DNA from: an uncultured Pseudomonadota bacterium
GTDB lineage: Bacteria > Pseudomonadota > Gammaproteobacteria > Burkholderiales > SG8-39
Length of the DNA: 64,000 nt
Direction of reading: 5' to 3'
Assembly: GCA_903834835.1 (NCBI GenBank)
Contig: CAILKO010000072.1
Span: forward strand, 1-64,000
The notes beneath the pieces were generated by a model. That model had not been told where the DNA came from and searched no databases. It worked only from the letters and a program-made list of their open reading frames with translations. A program made the translations under genes and the position numbers. This document shows, one piece after another, positions 34,956-44,935 of this stretch. Each line of letters opens with the position of its first letter. The stretch's first letter is position 1.

Positions 34956-36185
34956 ATGGTTCACATGAATCTCCAAGGCAAGCGCATCCTGCTCGGCGTC
35001 ACGGGTGGCATTGCGGCCTACAAGTCCGCAGTCCTGCTGCGCTTGCTGGTCAAGGCAGGCGCGGACGTGCGTGTGGTGATGACCGCCGCGGCACAGCGGT
35101 TCATTACTGCGACCACCATGCAGGCCCTGTCCGGCCAGAAGGTATGGACCGACCTCTGGGACGAAGGCGTGCCGGACGGCATGGGGCATATCGAACTCTC
35201 ACGTGACCGGGATCTCATCGTGGTCGCGCCGGCAAGTGCGGATTTTCTCGCAAGGCTGGCGACCGGCCTCGCGGACGATCTCCTTTCCACCGTGTGCGCT
35301 GCGCGGCGCGCCCCGCTCTTCGTAGCGCCCGCGATGAACGTGGAGATGTGGCAGAACCGGGCCACGCGCCGCGCGGTGGCCGCACTGCGTGCTGACGGCG
35401 TGTCCGTGGTCGGGCCCGACGCGGGAGAGCAGGCCTGCGGTGAGGTGGGCGATGGCCGCATGTCCGAGCCCGAGCGCATTCTCGACGCGATTGCCGGGTT
35501 CTTCGCGCCCGGACTGCTCCGTGGCCGGCGCGTGCTGATCACGGCCGGACCGACCGAGGAGCCGATCGACCCGGTGCGAGTCATCACAAACCGGAGCTCG
35601 GGGCGCATGGGCTATGCCATCGCGCAGGCCGCCTGCGAAGCAGGTGCGGACGTGACGCTCGTAAGCGGACCGGTGGCGCTCGACTCCCCGGCCGGTGCAC
35701 GGCGTGTGGATGTGCGCACCGCCGAGCAGATGTTCGAGGCGGTGCGCCGGCATGTGCCAGATGCCGATGTCTTCATCTCGGTCGCGGCGGTTGCCGATTA
35801 CCGACCCAGACGCATGGCGGAGCAGAAAATCAAGAAGACCGAAGGCGGCGGTCTGACGCTCGAGATGGTCGAGAACCCTGACATTCTTGCCCACGTGGCG
35901 GCGATGAAGGGCGGACCGCTATGTGTCGGGTTTGCCGCTGAGAGCGAGAACCTGGCCGAGAATGCGCAGGCGAAACGCCTGCGCAAGAACGTGCCGCTTA
36001 TCGCTGCCAATCTGGTCCAGGAAGCGCTCGGCGCAGAGACCAATGCGATCACGCTGTACGACGATGCCGGCGCACATGTGCTCGGCAGCGGCGCAAAGAT
36101 CGAGCTCGCGCGCAAACTCGTGAGCCACGTGGCGGAAATGCTCGCGACGCGTTCGGCGACGCCCGCTCGCGGAGCCGGATCGTGA
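34956..36185 (+). CDS. coaBC: Bifunctional phosphopantothenoylcysteine decarboxylase / phosphopantothenate-cysteine ligase
   Basis: The 409-residue protein makes 4'-phosphopantetheine for coenzyme A. The flavin-dependent CoaC half has [21 protein letters not shown], the active-site [24 protein letters not shown] and APAMNVEMW; the CoaB half starts around residue 190 with [32 protein letters not shown] and later [14 protein letters not shown] and KIKKTEG. The alternative ATG at 34965 (MNLQGK) is also plausible. It overlaps dut by four bases, a common coaBC-dut arrangement. Confidence 0.96.
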   Translation: MVHMNLQGKRILLGVTGGIAAYKSAVLLRLLVKAGADVRVVMTAAAQRFITATTMQALSGQKVWTDLWDEGVPDGMGHIELSRDRDLIVVAPASADFLARLATGLADDLLSTVCAARRAPLFVAPAMNVEMWQNRATRRAVAALRADGVSVVGPDAGEQACGEVGDGRMSEPERILDAIAGFFAPGLLRGRRVLITAGPTEEPIDPVRVITNRSSGRMGYAIAQAACEAGADVTLVSGPVALDSPAGARRVDVRTAEQMFEAVRRHVPDADVFISVAAVADYRPRRMAEQKIKKTEGGGLTLEMVENPDILAHVAAMKGGPLCVGFAAESENLAENAQAKRLRKNVPLIAANLVQEALGAETNAITLYDDAGAHVLGSGAKIELARKLVSHVAEMLATRSATPARGAGS

Positions 36186-36631
36186 ACACGCTGGACGTGA
36201 AAATCCTCGACTCGAGAATACGCGGGCAGTTGCCCCAGTACGGTACGCCGGGTGCTGCGGGTCTGGACCTGCGCGCCTGCATCGATCAGGCCCTTGTTCT
36301 GCAGCCGGGGGACAGCCAGCTCGTGCCCTCCGGCATCGCAATCCACATCGGCGACCCGACCTACGCGGCCATCGTGTTGCCTCGCTCGGGGCTCGGAGCA
36401 AAGCACGGAATCGTGCTCGGCAACCTGGTCGGCCTGATCGATTCCGACTACCAGGGCCAGATCCTGATCTCGGTCTGGAACCGCGGTCGCAATGTCTTCA
36501 CGATCGAGCCGCTGGAGCGCATCGCGCAGCTCGTGATCGTGCCGGTCGTTCAGGTGGCCTGGCGCGTGGTGGAAGAATTCGAGAACTCGACTCGGGGCGG
36601 GGCCGGCTTTGGCTCGACTGGAAAGGCATGA
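36182..36631 (+). CDS. dut: dUTP diphosphatase
   Basis: The 149-residue trimeric dUTPase starts at a GTG overlapping coaBC. It has the five motifs: [16 protein letters not shown] (1), [16 protein letters not shown] (2), [17 protein letters not shown] (3), [12 protein letters not shown] (4) and the C-terminal [11 protein letters not shown] (5) that closes over the active site. It hydrolyses dUTP to dUMP, keeping uracil out of DNA. Motifs are intact and length is normal. Confidence 0.97.
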   Translation: MNTLDVKILDSRIRGQLPQYGTPGAAGLDLRACIDQALVLQPGDSQLVPSGIAIHIGDPTYAAIVLPRSGLGAKHGIVLGNLVGLIDSDYQGQILISVWNRGRNVFTIEPLERIAQLVIVPVVQVAWRVVEEFENSTRGGAGFGSTGKA

Positions 36632-36748
36632 GCGGGTTCCGGGGGGTCTTGTCCGATCTGCATGGCGTCTCGGGGCGGCTTGTTACCAAGGCGCGGTGCG
36701 GCGCCTGCCTGCGGCGCGCTGCCTGACGGAAATAGCGCTCCGGACTAA

Positions 36749-36776
36749 TTGATAATCCTGTCGGATCGCTTAACAT
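36749..36776 (+). promoter_or_regulatory. Promoter of the lectin-like gene
   Basis: TTGATA and TAACAT are spaced by 16 bases, 51 bases before the ATG at 36828, which has an AAGGAGG site upstream. Confidence 0.55.
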
Positions 36777-36827
36777 CGCGGTCGCAGTCGATTGCCAAAA
36801 AACGGATCTACCAAGGAGGATTGCAGG

Positions 36828-37487
36828 ATGAAACTCACTAAATTCGCAAGGACCGGCGCAACGGCGCTTTTCGTTTTCGCCTGCACCGGTGCCCAGGCTC
36901 AGCAGCCGAACATGACTTTCTTCGTAACCAGCAGCAACCCCGGCAAGGGCGCGGACTTCGGCGGACTGGCCGGTGCCGACAAGCATTGTCAGGCGCTCGG
37001 CGAGGCTGCCGGCGCGGGCAAGCGCACCTGGCGCGCCTATCTGAGCACCAACAAGGCCGACGGGTCGGCGGATGTGAATGCGCGCGACCGTATCGGTAAG
37101 GGTCCTTGGCGTAATGCCAAGGGAGAAGTGATCGCGCGCAATCTCGATGAACTTCACAGCGCCAACAAGATCACCAAGCAGACGGCCCTGAACGAGAAAG
37201 GGCAGATGGTGAACGGTCGCGGAGATCAGCCGAACGTACACGACATCCTCACCGGGTCCGAGGGCACGGGCACAGCGATCATCGGCAAACAGGACACTAC
37301 CTGCGGCAACTGGACGAAGAGCGGCGCCGAAGGCTCTGCGATGGTCGGGCATCACGATCGTACCGGGCTTCGTGAGGATGCTGCGGCGAAGGCATGGAAT
37401 TCATCCCATCCGTCGCGCGGTTGCAGCGTCGATGCGCTGCGCTCTACGGGCGGCGGCGGGCTGCTTTACTGTTTCGCCGCCAAGTAA
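36828..37487 (+). CDS. Secreted lectin-like (collagenase-NC10/endostatin-fold type) protein
   Basis: The 219-residue protein has a Sec signal peptide (MKLTKFARTGATALFVFACT, cleavage near AQAQ-Q). The mature part shows FFVTSSNPGKGADFGGLAGADKHCQALGEAAGAGKRTWRAYLS, later DILTGSEGTGTAI, TTCGNWTKSG, GHHDRTG, and C-terminal RGCSVDALRSTGGGGLLYCFA; four Cys could form two disulfides. This pattern is found in bacterial proteins annotated as lectins with a C-type-lectin-like fold. It would act in the periplasm or outside the cell. It has its own promoter and a downstream hairpin, so it is monocistronic. Confidence 0.7.
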   Translation: MKLTKFARTGATALFVFACTGAQAQQPNMTFFVTSSNPGKGADFGGLAGADKHCQALGEAAGAGKRTWRAYLSTNKADGSADVNARDRIGKGPWRNAKGEVIARNLDELHSANKITKQTALNEKGQMVNGRGDQPNVHDILTGSEGTGTAIIGKQDTTCGNWTKSGAEGSAMVGHHDRTGLREDAAAKAWNSSHPSRGCSVDALRSTGGGGLLYCFAAK

Positions 37488-37565
37488 GGCGAGGCGGGTG
37501 TTCGGAACCTGCGACGTCTGCAGCCAACCTCCGGCGCCCGCAGGAACACATGTGCAGGCTGCGAC

Positions 37566-37589
37566 CTGACGGGGCCCCGGCCCCGTCAG
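37566..37589. terminator. Bidirectional terminator-like hairpin
   Basis: CTGACGGGGCC and its complement form 11-base arms around CC between the convergent lectin-like and clpA genes. No T tract is present. Confidence 0.55.
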
Positions 37590-37592
37590 TGC

Positions 37593-39854
37593 TCAGGCGA
37601 CGGCGGCGGGCTCCTCTTCGAATTTCAGTTTGACCGAGCCTTCGCCGTCCACGTCGATCGTCACCTTGCCGCCACTCTGCAGGCGACCGAACAGCAGTTC
37701 GTCCGCGAGCGCCTTTCGTATGGTGTCCTGAATCAGCCTTGCCATGGGGCGAGCGCCCATCAGCGGATCGAACCCCTTCTTTGCGAGATGTTCCTTCAGC
37801 GCGGGCGTGAAGTGCGGCTCGACCTTCTTCTCCTGAAGCTGTTCTTCCAGCTGTATCAGGAATTTGTCCACGACGCGCAGGATGATGTCCTGGTCGAGTG
37901 AGCGGAAGGAGATGATCGCGTCCAGGCGGTTGCGGAACTCCGGCGTGAACATCCGCTTGATCGAGTCCATTTCGTCGCCCGCGGCGCGGCTCGCGGTGAA
38001 GCCCATGCTGTTTCTCGCAAGCGCCTCGGCGCCGGCGTTCGTCGTCATGACGATCAAGACATTTCGGAAATCAGCCTTGCGGCCGTTGTTGTCGGTCAGC
38101 GTGCCGTGGTCCATCACCTGGAGCAGGATGTTGAAGATGTCCGGGTGTGCCTTTTCGATCTCGTCGAGCAGCAGCACCGCATAGGGCTTCTTCGTGATGG
38201 CTTCGGTAAGCAGGCCGCCCTGGTCGAAACCGATGTATCCCGGCGGCGCCCCGATCAGGCGCGACACGGCGTGGCGCTCCATGTATTCGGACATGTCGAA
38301 GCGGATAAGTTCGATACCCATGCAGTAAGCAAGCTGGCGCGCGACCTCGGTCTTGCCCACGCCTGTAGGTCCCGAAAACAGAAAGCTGCCGATCGGCTTC
38401 TGCGGGTTGCCGAGACCCGAGCGCGCCATCTTGATGGCGGAGGCGAGCGCGTCGATCGCCGGATCCTGGCCGAATACCACTGCCTTCAGGTCGCGATCGA
38501 GTTTGGCGAGCGCACTGCGGTCGTCGGTCGAAACGGAACGCGGCGGGATGCGCGCAATCTTGGCGATGATTTCCTCGATCTCCGGCTTGCCGATGACTTT
38601 CTTCTGCTTGCCCTTGGGCGCGACCCGTTGGGCGGCACCCGCCTCGTCGATCACGTCAATCGCCTTGTCCGGGAGATGGCGGTCGTTGATGTAGCGCGCG
38701 GAGAGCTCGGCCGCCGTGGTCAGCGCGTTTGACGTGTATTTGACGCTGTGATGCGCTTCGAACCGCGTCTTCAGCCCCTTGAGAATCTCCACGGTCTCCT
38801 CGACAGAAGGCTCATTCACGTCGATCTTCTGAAATCGCCGGGTCAGCGCGTGGTCCTTTTCGAATACGCCGCGGTACTCGGTATAGGTTGTCGCACCGAT
38901 GCACTTGAGTTGACCGGATGAAAGTGCAGGTTTCAGCAGGTTGGACGCGTCCAGCGTGCCGCCTGAGGCGGCGCCGGCGCCGATTACCGTATGAATCTCG
39001 TCGATGAACAGAATCGCGCCTGCGTTGTCAGCGAGTTGCTTTAGCACGGCCTTGAGGCGCTGTTCGAAATCACCACGGTACTTGGTACCCGCGAGCAGCG
39101 AGCCCATATCGAGCGCGTAGACCGTGCTCTTGGCGAGCAACTCCGGGACATCGCCTTCGACGATGCGCCGGGCCAGGCCTTCGGCGATCGCAGTCTTTCC
39201 TACGCCTGCTTCGCCGACCAGCAGCGGATTGTTCTTGCGCCGCCGGCACAGCGTCTGGATCACGCGCTCGAGTTCGTACGCTCGGCCGATAAGCGGATCG
39301 ATCTTGCCTGCGGCAGCCTGAGCATTCAGGTTCTGCGTGTAGTTGTCGAGTGCACTGGTGCTTGCTGGAGCGTCGCCTTCCTGCTCGTTCTCCTGATCCG
39401 GCTTGCCCGAATGCGGCTGCGTCGATTTCGTGATGCCGTGCGAGATGAAGTTGACGACATCAAGCCGGGAGATTCCCTGTTGCTGGAGGAAGTAGACGGC
39501 GTGCGAATCCTTCTCGCCGAAGATTGCGACCAGCACGTTCGCGCCAGTGACTTCCTTCTTGCCGGAAGACTGGACATGAAGGATCGCGCGCTGGATCACA
39601 CGCTGGAACCCGAGCGTCGGCTGGGTATCCACCTCGCGTTCGGACGCGATTTTCGGCGTCTGCTCGGTGATGTGCTGGGTGAGTTGCTTGCGCAGTTCCT
39701 CCAGCTTCGCGCCGCAGGCGCGCAGCACTTCCGCCGCGGTCGGGTTGTCGAGCAGCGCCAGGAGAAGATGCTCCACGGTGATGAACTCATGGCGCTTCTG
39801 ACGAGCCTCGACAAAGGCCATATGCAGACTGACTTCGAGTTCCTGGGCGATCAT
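37593..39854 (-). CDS. clpA: ATP-dependent Clp protease ATP-binding subunit ClpA
   Basis: The 753-residue AAA+ unfoldase has a ClpN domain ([20 protein letters not shown]), first Walker [16 protein letters not shown], Walker [13 protein letters not shown], second Walker [17 protein letters not shown] and Walker [14 protein letters not shown], then the sensor-2 region [10 protein letters not shown]. It feeds substrates, including N-end-rule substrates delivered by ClpS, into ClpP. It begins one base after the clpS stop codon. The protein ends with an acidic Glu-rich tail. Confidence 0.97.
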   Translation of the reverse strand: MIAQELEVSLHMAFVEARQKRHEFITVEHLLLALLDNPTAAEVLRACGAKLEELRKQLTQHITEQTPKIASEREVDTQPTLGFQRVIQRAILHVQSSGKKEVTGANVLVAIFGEKDSHAVYFLQQQGISRLDVVNFISHGITKSTQPHSGKPDQENEQEGDAPASTSALDNYTQNLNAQAAAGKIDPLIGRAYELERVIQTLCRRRKNNPLLVGEAGVGKTAIAEGLARRIVEGDVPELLAKSTVYALDMGSLLAGTKYRGDFEQRLKAVLKQLADNAGAILFIDEIHTVIGAGAASGGTLDASNLLKPALSSGQLKCIGATTYTEYRGVFEKDHALTRRFQKIDVNEPSVEETVEILKGLKTRFEAHHSVKYTSNALTTAAELSARYINDRHLPDKAIDVIDEAGAAQRVAPKGKQKKVIGKPEIEEIIAKIARIPPRSVSTDDRSALAKLDRDLKAVVFGQDPAIDALASAIKMARSGLGNPQKPIGSFLFSGPTGVGKTEVARQLAYCMGIELIRFDMSEYMERHAVSRLIGAPPGYIGFDQGGLLTEAITKKPYAVLLLDEIEKAHPDIFNILLQVMDHGTLTDNNGRKADFRNVLIVMTTNAGAEALARNSMGFTASRAAGDEMDSIKRMFTPEFRNRLDAIISFRSLDQDIILRVVDKFLIQLEEQLQEKKVEPHFTPALKEHLAKKGFDPLMGARPMARLIQDTIRKALADELLFGRLQSGGKVTIDVDGEGSVKLKFEEEPAAVA

Positions 39855-39855
39855 G

Positions 39856-40167
39856 CTAGGTTTCCTCCATCACGCACTGCAGCGGATGCTGGTGTTTACG
39901 AGAGTATGCCGCAACCTGCTGAACTTTGGTTGCCGCAATATCCTGCGGGAATACGCCGCAGATTCCGATTCCCTCGCGATGAACCTTCAGCATGACCTGA
40001 GTCGCCTTCTCGCGGCTCAGACTGAAGAACTTCTGCAGAACCTTGACCACGAACTCCATGGGTGTGTAGTCGTCGTTCAGCAGCATCACCTTGAACATGG
40101 GAGGCGGTTTCAGCTTTGCCTTCTTCGCCTCAAGTATTGTGTCGTCCCTGGACTCCATATTGACCAT
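39856..40167 (-). CDS. clpS: ATP-dependent Clp protease adaptor ClpS
   Basis: The roughly 103-residue adaptor binds N-degron substrates and docks on ClpA. Hallmarks are [23 protein letters not shown] (with the DDYTPMEFV substrate pocket), [18 protein letters not shown] and a C-terminal [18 protein letters not shown]. The start may be the ATG at 40167 (MVNMESRDD) or at 40158. It is immediately followed by clpA. Confidence 0.95.
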   Translation of the reverse strand: MVNMESRDDTILEAKKAKLKPPPMFKVMLLNDDYTPMEFVVKVLQKFFSLSREKATQVMLKVHREGIGICGVFPQDIAATKVQQVAAYSRKHQHPLQCVMEET

Positions 40168-40284
40168 TCGCACTGACTGCCGTTCTGCCGGGGCACACGC
40201 CCGGGCGGGATCTGCGCTGGATATATCCGGTTCCGCAGGGCGGTGCTTAAACCAGGTCGTGAGGCGCGCCGCACCCACGTCCTG

Positions 40285-40313
40285 CTTGTATCTTCGAGAC
40301 CTATCCTAATCAA
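40285..40313 (-). promoter_or_regulatory. Putative promoter of clpS-clpA
   Basis: On the minus strand TTGATT and TACAAG are spaced by exactly 17 bases, about 120 bases upstream of the clpS start. Confidence 0.5.
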
Positions 40314-40400
40314 TGTATGCAGACGGTGCAATGACGCAGTCTGCGAGACCCTCATAGACGCAGGGGATAAATGGACCGTGCTTCCCCCGGGTGCAGGGTC

Positions 40401-40429
40401 TTGACGGAGGGAAAGTGGACGCGTAAAAG
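40401..40429 (+). promoter_or_regulatory. Putative promoter of the cold-shock gene
   Basis: TTGACG and TAAAAG are spaced by 17 bases, predicting a leader of about 130 bases before the ATG at 40567, similar to the long 5' leaders of cold-shock mRNAs. The clpS-to-csp gap (40168-40566) holds nothing else I can support. Confidence 0.5.
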
Positions 40430-40566
40430 GCGACTGTGTTTGGATTCAGGCTTACTGTTTGCCGTATACGGTGGCGGGGTCGTGAAGTTCAGGCATGACT
40501 CGGGCTACCGCCCGGAACCGGGCCCGAGAGGGGGCTCGACCTGCAAAAAATTGAGAGAGGGAGCAG

Positions 40567-40770
40567 ATGGCAACTGGTACCGTGAAGTGGTTCAACGACG
40601 CGAAGGGCTTCGGATTCATCACCCCGGATGACGGGAGCGAGGATCTGTTCGCACATTTCTCGGCCATCAATATGGCGGGTTTCAAGAGCCTGAAGGAAGG
40701 GCAGAAGGTCAGCTTCGACGTCGTCCAGGGGCCGAAGGGCAAGCAGGCGTCCAACATACAGAAGGCCTGA
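40567..40770 (+). CDS. Cold-shock protein, CspA family
   Basis: The 67-residue single cold-shock domain reads [20 protein letters not shown], with RNP1 (KGFGFI) and RNP2 (LFAHFSAI) nucleic-acid-binding motifs. It binds single-stranded RNA or DNA and melts mRNA structure. A GAGAGGGAGC site precedes the ATG. The neighbourhood next to clpS-clpA is common in Betaproteobacteria. A strong terminator follows. Confidence 0.97.
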   Translation: MATGTVKWFNDAKGFGFITPDDGSEDLFAHFSAINMAGFKSLKEGQKVSFDVVQGPKGKQASNIQKA

Positions 40771-40784
40771 TCAGCATCTCGGGA

Positions 40785-40816
40785 ATAAAAAAGGCTGCCG
40801 GGAGGCAGCCTTTTTT
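40785..40816. terminator. Bidirectional rho-independent terminator
   Basis: GGCTGCC, GGGA loop, GGCAGCC, flanked by six A on the left and six T on the right. It serves both the cold-shock gene and the convergent gene at 40837. Confidence 0.92.
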
Positions 40817-40836
40817 ATTGCACGCTTGCCGCTAGC

Positions 40837-42213
40837 TTACGTTGCGCCCCAGGGCTTGATCGCGGCCTTCAGTTTCTTGTAGCCGTCAAGGTAGCGCGGG
40901 CGCTGGCCCTCGTACACCTTGTCGAAGGTGGCCAGCGAATCGTCCAGCCACTTTGCGAGTGCCGTGTTGCCGGGGTTGGCCGCCTTGTAGGCCTCATTGA
41001 TCAGCACGAAGTGGATGCGCGGGTCGTAGGGCTGCTTGGTGCCGCCCTCGGTTTCATCACCCTTCAGCAGGCGCAGCAGCATCGCGTCGGCGGAGCCCAG
41101 GGTCTGCTCATAGATCGGCTCGCCCTGCATGCGGTACATGACCGAGGTCATGTCCTTGCCGTTGGTCATCGTGAAGCCCATCTCCGTCCAGAGCTTGTTC
41201 ATGTTGAGCTTCGCACCAGCCTTGTCGAGGACCTTCTGGCCCCATGCGCGCAGCATATCGGGCGCGTCGGCCATAAGATCGGTGAGCCGGTCGCCGTCGA
41301 GGTCGGTCGCGTAGACAATGCAGGGCCGCTGGTTGATCATGTCATGCAGCAGAAGACCGAAGTTGGTGTCGGAGATGTGCTCGTAGATGTCACCGCCCCA
41401 GGACTCCATGCCCGCCTTGAAGTCCTTTGGCAGCAGCGCAATGATGGCGTCCACGTTGGCGCGATGCTCCTCGTACGCATCTACCGTGTATTGGCGCTTC
41501 AGCGCGAACTTGGTGCCCTTCAGGAGCCAACGGAAGATACCCGCGTTGACGGCGTCTTCCTGAGCCTGAGTCGGCTTGGTCGCAACGCGACCGATGGCAC
41601 CCGTTTCGTGAACCATCTTCAGAAACAACCGCGCCGCATACGCCATGCGCACACCGGGCGTGTTCATCTCGGAATGGATGTTGCCGGTCGCAGGATCAAC
41701 CTTGAACTTCTTCTTGTCCTGCGAGTACGGCAGGCCGGGCATGAAGCGAATGCTGGTGATGCCACCGTAGGGGCGCACATTGCAGTACACGCCGGCGGCG
41801 GTGCGCAGCGGCGCGTTCGCCGACTTGCCGTTCACCACGACTTTCTTCCCGCCTTCATTAACCATGAAATCGCCGGCCGTAGACCATTTGAGCGCGGTGT
41901 AGTCGAGCTTGCCGAACCAATCGAGCGAAATCAGTTTCGAGTCGTGGCGGAACTGCGCCATCATGGGCACGCCGAGGAACGGCAGACCGAGCACGTCGAG
42001 AGCCATCAGCGTGCCGTTCAGCGCGAACATGTCGGTGAACGCATGCGCCACCGGCTTCACGCCTCCCGCGTTGTTGCCGCCTTCCCAGATGGTCGCATCC
42101 GTAAATCCATGCGGCTGGATCTTGGAGCGCTGATAAATGCTGTCAAGGAGTTTGAACAGGTCGCCGTTCTGCTCCTCCTGGGCGATTTTGAGAAGGTCTA
42201 AGGGTGCAGTCAT
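40837..42213 (-). CDS. Unrecognised 458-residue cytoplasmic protein
   Basis: I do not recognise this protein. It begins MTAPLDLLKIAQEEQNGDLF, has no signal peptide or membrane segment, and is rich in aromatic and Lys residues with a low Arg content compared with its neighbours, suggesting a stable, well-expressed soluble protein. Notable segments are FTDATIWEGGNNAGGVKPVA, PYGGITSIRFMPGLPYS, IVYATDLDGDRLTDLMADAP and YDPRIHFVLINEAYKAANPG. It has its own perfect TATAAT -10 box and a strong bidirectional terminator, so it is monocistronic. Codon use is that of a conserved chromosomal gene rather than a mobile one. Confidence 0.85.
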   Translation of the reverse strand: MTAPLDLLKIAQEEQNGDLFKLLDSIYQRSKIQPHGFTDATIWEGGNNAGGVKPVAHAFTDMFALNGTLMALDVLGLPFLGVPMMAQFRHDSKLISLDWFGKLDYTALKWSTAGDFMVNEGGKKVVVNGKSANAPLRTAAGVYCNVRPYGGITSIRFMPGLPYSQDKKKFKVDPATGNIHSEMNTPGVRMAYAARLFLKMVHETGAIGRVATKPTQAQEDAVNAGIFRWLLKGTKFALKRQYTVDAYEEHRANVDAIIALLPKDFKAGMESWGGDIYEHISDTNFGLLLHDMINQRPCIVYATDLDGDRLTDLMADAPDMLRAWGQKVLDKAGAKLNMNKLWTEMGFTMTNGKDMTSVMYRMQGEPIYEQTLGSADAMLLRLLKGDETEGGTKQPYDPRIHFVLINEAYKAANPGNTALAKWLDDSLATFDKVYEGQRPRYLDGYKKLKAAIKPWGAT

Positions 42214-42332
42214 GGTGCGGAGCCTCAAAGTGCGTGCGGGGCGCAGGCGCGCCCCTCGAATGGGTTGTCAGATCGGGATCAACGATCAGGCCCCGTCATG
42301 CGGCGACCCGACAGATTGCTCCTCCAAAAAAA

Positions 42333-42338
42333 ATTATA
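42333..42338 (-). promoter_or_regulatory. -10 box of the 458-residue gene
   Basis: A perfect TATAAT on the minus strand lies 120 bases upstream of the start at 42213 and is followed by eight T and a GGAGG. The -35 is not obvious. Confidence 0.45.
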
Positions 42339-42377
42339 GCGGAAGAGCTCGTGTCCGAGGCAGGGGCTCGCCCGGGG

Positions 42378-43508
42378 TCAGGGCCAGATACGCACATCGA
42401 GCGCGCGTTCTGCCAGCCATACTGCTGCGATTGCTGCGATCGCTGCAGAGCCGGCGTGGAGCACGATTCGGCGGTAGAAAATCGTGGCGCGCAGCGCATA
42501 GGCGACCGGGAGGAACGCGCATACGATGGCGAGCTGACCGGCTTCGACGCCAAGATTGAAGGCCACGAGTGCAAGCAGCAGCGCCTCCTGCGGGAGCCCC
42601 AGATCCGCGAGTACGCTAGCGAATCCGAAACCGTGAATCAGACCGAACGAGAATGCCACCAGCCAGCGGCGTTCGCGGACGATCGGACGGATGTTGTTGA
42701 TCGCAGCGAGCACTACGGAGAGCGCGATCGCCGATTCCACGAAGCGCGAGGGGAGCTGCACTACGGACAGCGCGGCGAGCGAGAGCGTGATGGAGTGCGC
42801 AACGGTAAAGGCGGTGACGACCTTCAGCACGTCGATCAGCACCGGAGCGAACGCGTCGGCGCGTGCGCGCGTGGCGCTCGAGGCGACCAGAACGGCTGGC
42901 AGCAGCAGCGATAGCAGGAACAGAATGTGATCGAAGCCTATCCAGATATGCCAGACGCCCTCGCGCGCAAAATCGAGGAACTGCGCGGCAAGCGGCCGCG
43001 GTGCCGAGGCCAGAGCCGCGCGCTGCCGGTCCGGTCCGAGCACAGCGGTAGCTGTCTGCGTTCGGCCGGCAACACGAAGCAGGCCCCGGTGGGTCGGATC
43101 GATATCAGCAAACAGGGTGTAGTTGAGTTCCGCCTCCTGGTAGGCGGCGCGCCCGCAGTCGACCCGGAACCGGATGACCGCGTAGGCGCCGTCGCTGTGG
43201 TCGTCGACCAGGTGCTCTTGAGGAAGGGCTGCACATGCCTTGCCGTCGGCGGAGAACTGCAGTCTGGCGAATATGTAGGCGTCGATCTCCGGCAGTCGAG
43301 CGCGGAGTTCGCCCCAGGTGATCTCGCCGTTGTGGTCTGTATCGACACCGATCGCGAATTCCAGATCTCGCAGTGCGATATCCCATTGCCCGGAGATCAC
43401 GTTGCCGTCAGCGCGGATGCTGAGATAGCTGTCGCTAGGCTTGTGTGCACGCGCATGTGGCGCGGTAACAAGTAGGAGGACTGCGCAAAGCGCGAGCAGG
43501 ACTCTCAT
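42378..43508 (-). CDS. HupE/UreJ-family membrane protein with periplasmic EF-hand-containing domain
   Basis: The 376-residue protein has a signal peptide (MRVLLALCAVLLLVTAPHAR, cleavage near ARA-H), an N-terminal extracytoplasmic region with a canonical EF-hand loop DTDHNGEITWGE, and a C-terminal HupE/UreJ_2 membrane domain with His-bearing helices HIWIGFDHILFLLSLL, TAFTVAHSITLSLAAL and SFGLIHGFGFASVL. Members of this family are predicted metal (nickel or cobalt) permeases or unknown transporters. It overlaps the upstream TPR gene by four bases, so the two are cotranslated. Confidence 0.82.
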   Translation of the reverse strand: MRVLLALCAVLLLVTAPHARAHKPSDSYLSIRADGNVISGQWDIALRDLEFAIGVDTDHNGEITWGELRARLPEIDAYIFARLQFSADGKACAALPQEHLVDDHSDGAYAVIRFRVDCGRAAYQEAELNYTLFADIDPTHRGLLRVAGRTQTATAVLGPDRQRAALASAPRPLAAQFLDFAREGVWHIWIGFDHILFLLSLLLPAVLVASSATRARADAFAPVLIDVLKVVTAFTVAHSITLSLAALSVVQLPSRFVESAIALSVVLAAINNIRPIVRERRWLVAFSFGLIHGFGFASVLADLGLPQEALLLALVAFNLGVEAGQLAIVCAFLPVAYALRATIFYRRIVLHAGSAAIAAIAAVWLAERALDVRIWP

Positions 43509-44704
43509 CCCGGCAGTCGCGCCAGTGCCTCGGCGAGCCCGCGCAGATGAGAGCCTTCGTATCCGGAACGTTTCAGCCATTCGACGACGCCGGCGGCGGC
43601 AGCGGGTTTTCGCGCCGCGAGTGCGGATTCAAGCAGGACTTCGGCGTCTCGCGGCTCGCGTTGGGCGGTCCAGTTCTCGACGGCGGCTTTGAGCGCGCCT
43701 TCAGCATCGCCGCGCAGCGCGAGGAGGTAGCGCGATTCTTCTGCAAGGTGCAGGCGCTCGCCGCGCAGCGCTGATTCATGGAATCGTTCGCCCAGGGTCT
43801 GTGCCCTGGAAGCGGCGGTGGGCGTACGCACTTCCTTTTCTGCAAGAGCAATCCGCAGCAGCAGCGTGTCGGAACGTTCGCGCCCCTTGAGCAGGGCAAG
43901 TGCTTCGGCCGGGCGGTTCTGGGCGAGCAGAAAATCCGCGTACGCCGCCATCAGATAGTTGTCTGTAAGACCGTAGTTGAGCGCCGCGCGGAAGTGTGCT
44001 TCGGCCTGCCGCCCAAATCCGGCGCGCACGGAGAATTCCGCAAGACGGGTCTCGGCCCACAGTCTCAGGCCTGGCGCTTGACCGGGGTGGCGGGCGAGCG
44101 CCGCCGCAAGTGCCCTGTAGGCCGGGACGGCGTGTCCGGTCATGGCCTCCACCGAAGTGCGACAGCCGGTCGCAAGGAGTTCGCTCGCAATGGCTTCCAG
44201 TTTGCGGCAGGCCGACAGGGCTGCCGGGTAGTCCGCTCGAACGAGGAGTATCGCGGCGCGCCACGCTATGGGTTCGGCGAGTCGCGGTGCACGTTCCGAA
44301 GCCTGCTCCAGCAGGCGCAGAGCGCCTTCGAAGTCATGCCGGTACTGACGTAGCAGCCCTTGCAGGAGGAGAATCTCCGCCGGCGCATCCCGCTTACCGC
44401 GCCAGCCGGCGAGCACCCCCTCGGCGTAGCCCACGTAGCGCGGGTCTCCTTCCGCCATGGCGAGGTCGAAGTAAGCTTGGGCGAGGGCGCCAGCGGGGAC
44501 AGGGTCGGTTGACGTCACGCGGACCCGCTCGCGCAGGCGCTCAAGCTCGCGCGCCTCCCCGCTGTAGCGGCCCGAAGGCAGGCGCTCAAGAACTTCGTCG
44601 TCCGATGCGGGGACGCGGGGCGCGGACCATCCGGCGCTGGATAGAAGCACCAGTGCCGCTACGGCGCATCGACCGAGGCGTCCAATCGTGAATCCGAGCA
44701 TCAA
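43505..44704 (-). CDS. Secreted tetratricopeptide-repeat protein
   Basis: The 399-residue protein has a signal peptide ending around SSAGWSA-P. The mature part is built of helical pairs with TPR-like spacing, for example PAEILLLQGLLRQYRHDFEGALRLLEQASE and AEAHFRAALNYGLTDNYLMAAYADFLLAQNRPAEALALLKG. TPR proteins serve as scaffolds. It overlaps the HupE-like gene by ATGA, so the pair probably works together at the inner membrane. Start could be either of the first two Met codons. A TATAAT box lies 26 bases upstream. Confidence 0.8.
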   Translation of the reverse strand: MMLGFTIGRLGRCAVAALVLLSSAGWSAPRVPASDDEVLERLPSGRYSGEARELERLRERVRVTSTDPVPAGALAQAYFDLAMAEGDPRYVGYAEGVLAGWRGKRDAPAEILLLQGLLRQYRHDFEGALRLLEQASERAPRLAEPIAWRAAILLVRADYPAALSACRKLEAIASELLATGCRTSVEAMTGHAVPAYRALAAALARHPGQAPGLRLWAETRLAEFSVRAGFGRQAEAHFRAALNYGLTDNYLMAAYADFLLAQNRPAEALALLKGRERSDTLLLRIALAEKEVRTPTAASRAQTLGERFHESALRGERLHLAEESRYLLALRGDAEGALKAAVENWTAQREPRDAEVLLESALAARKPAAAAGVVEWLKRSGYEGSHLRGLAEALARLPG

Positions 44705-44729
44705 TCAAATTTTTGCAAAAAAACAACAC

Positions 44730-44735
44730 ATTATA
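44730..44735 (-). promoter_or_regulatory. -10 box of the TPR-HupE operon
   Basis: A perfect TATAAT on the minus strand lies 26 bases upstream of the TPR gene start at 44704. The -35 match is poor. Confidence 0.5.
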
Positions 44736-44935
44736 CTCACCCTTGGTGCGGCTTCAGGATTTCTGACGGGATTCTGACTAGAATTGGCGGGCGGAAGGAA
44801 TTCCGCATGCAAGGGGGAGGCGGACGGGATCACCCGCTGGGTTGGTCAACCACACTGCGATGCCGCGCGTTAATGCGGTTACGTGGCGCGGTTCGTTGCG
44901 TCACTCGTTCACTATCAAAAATTGGGAGATTCGTA

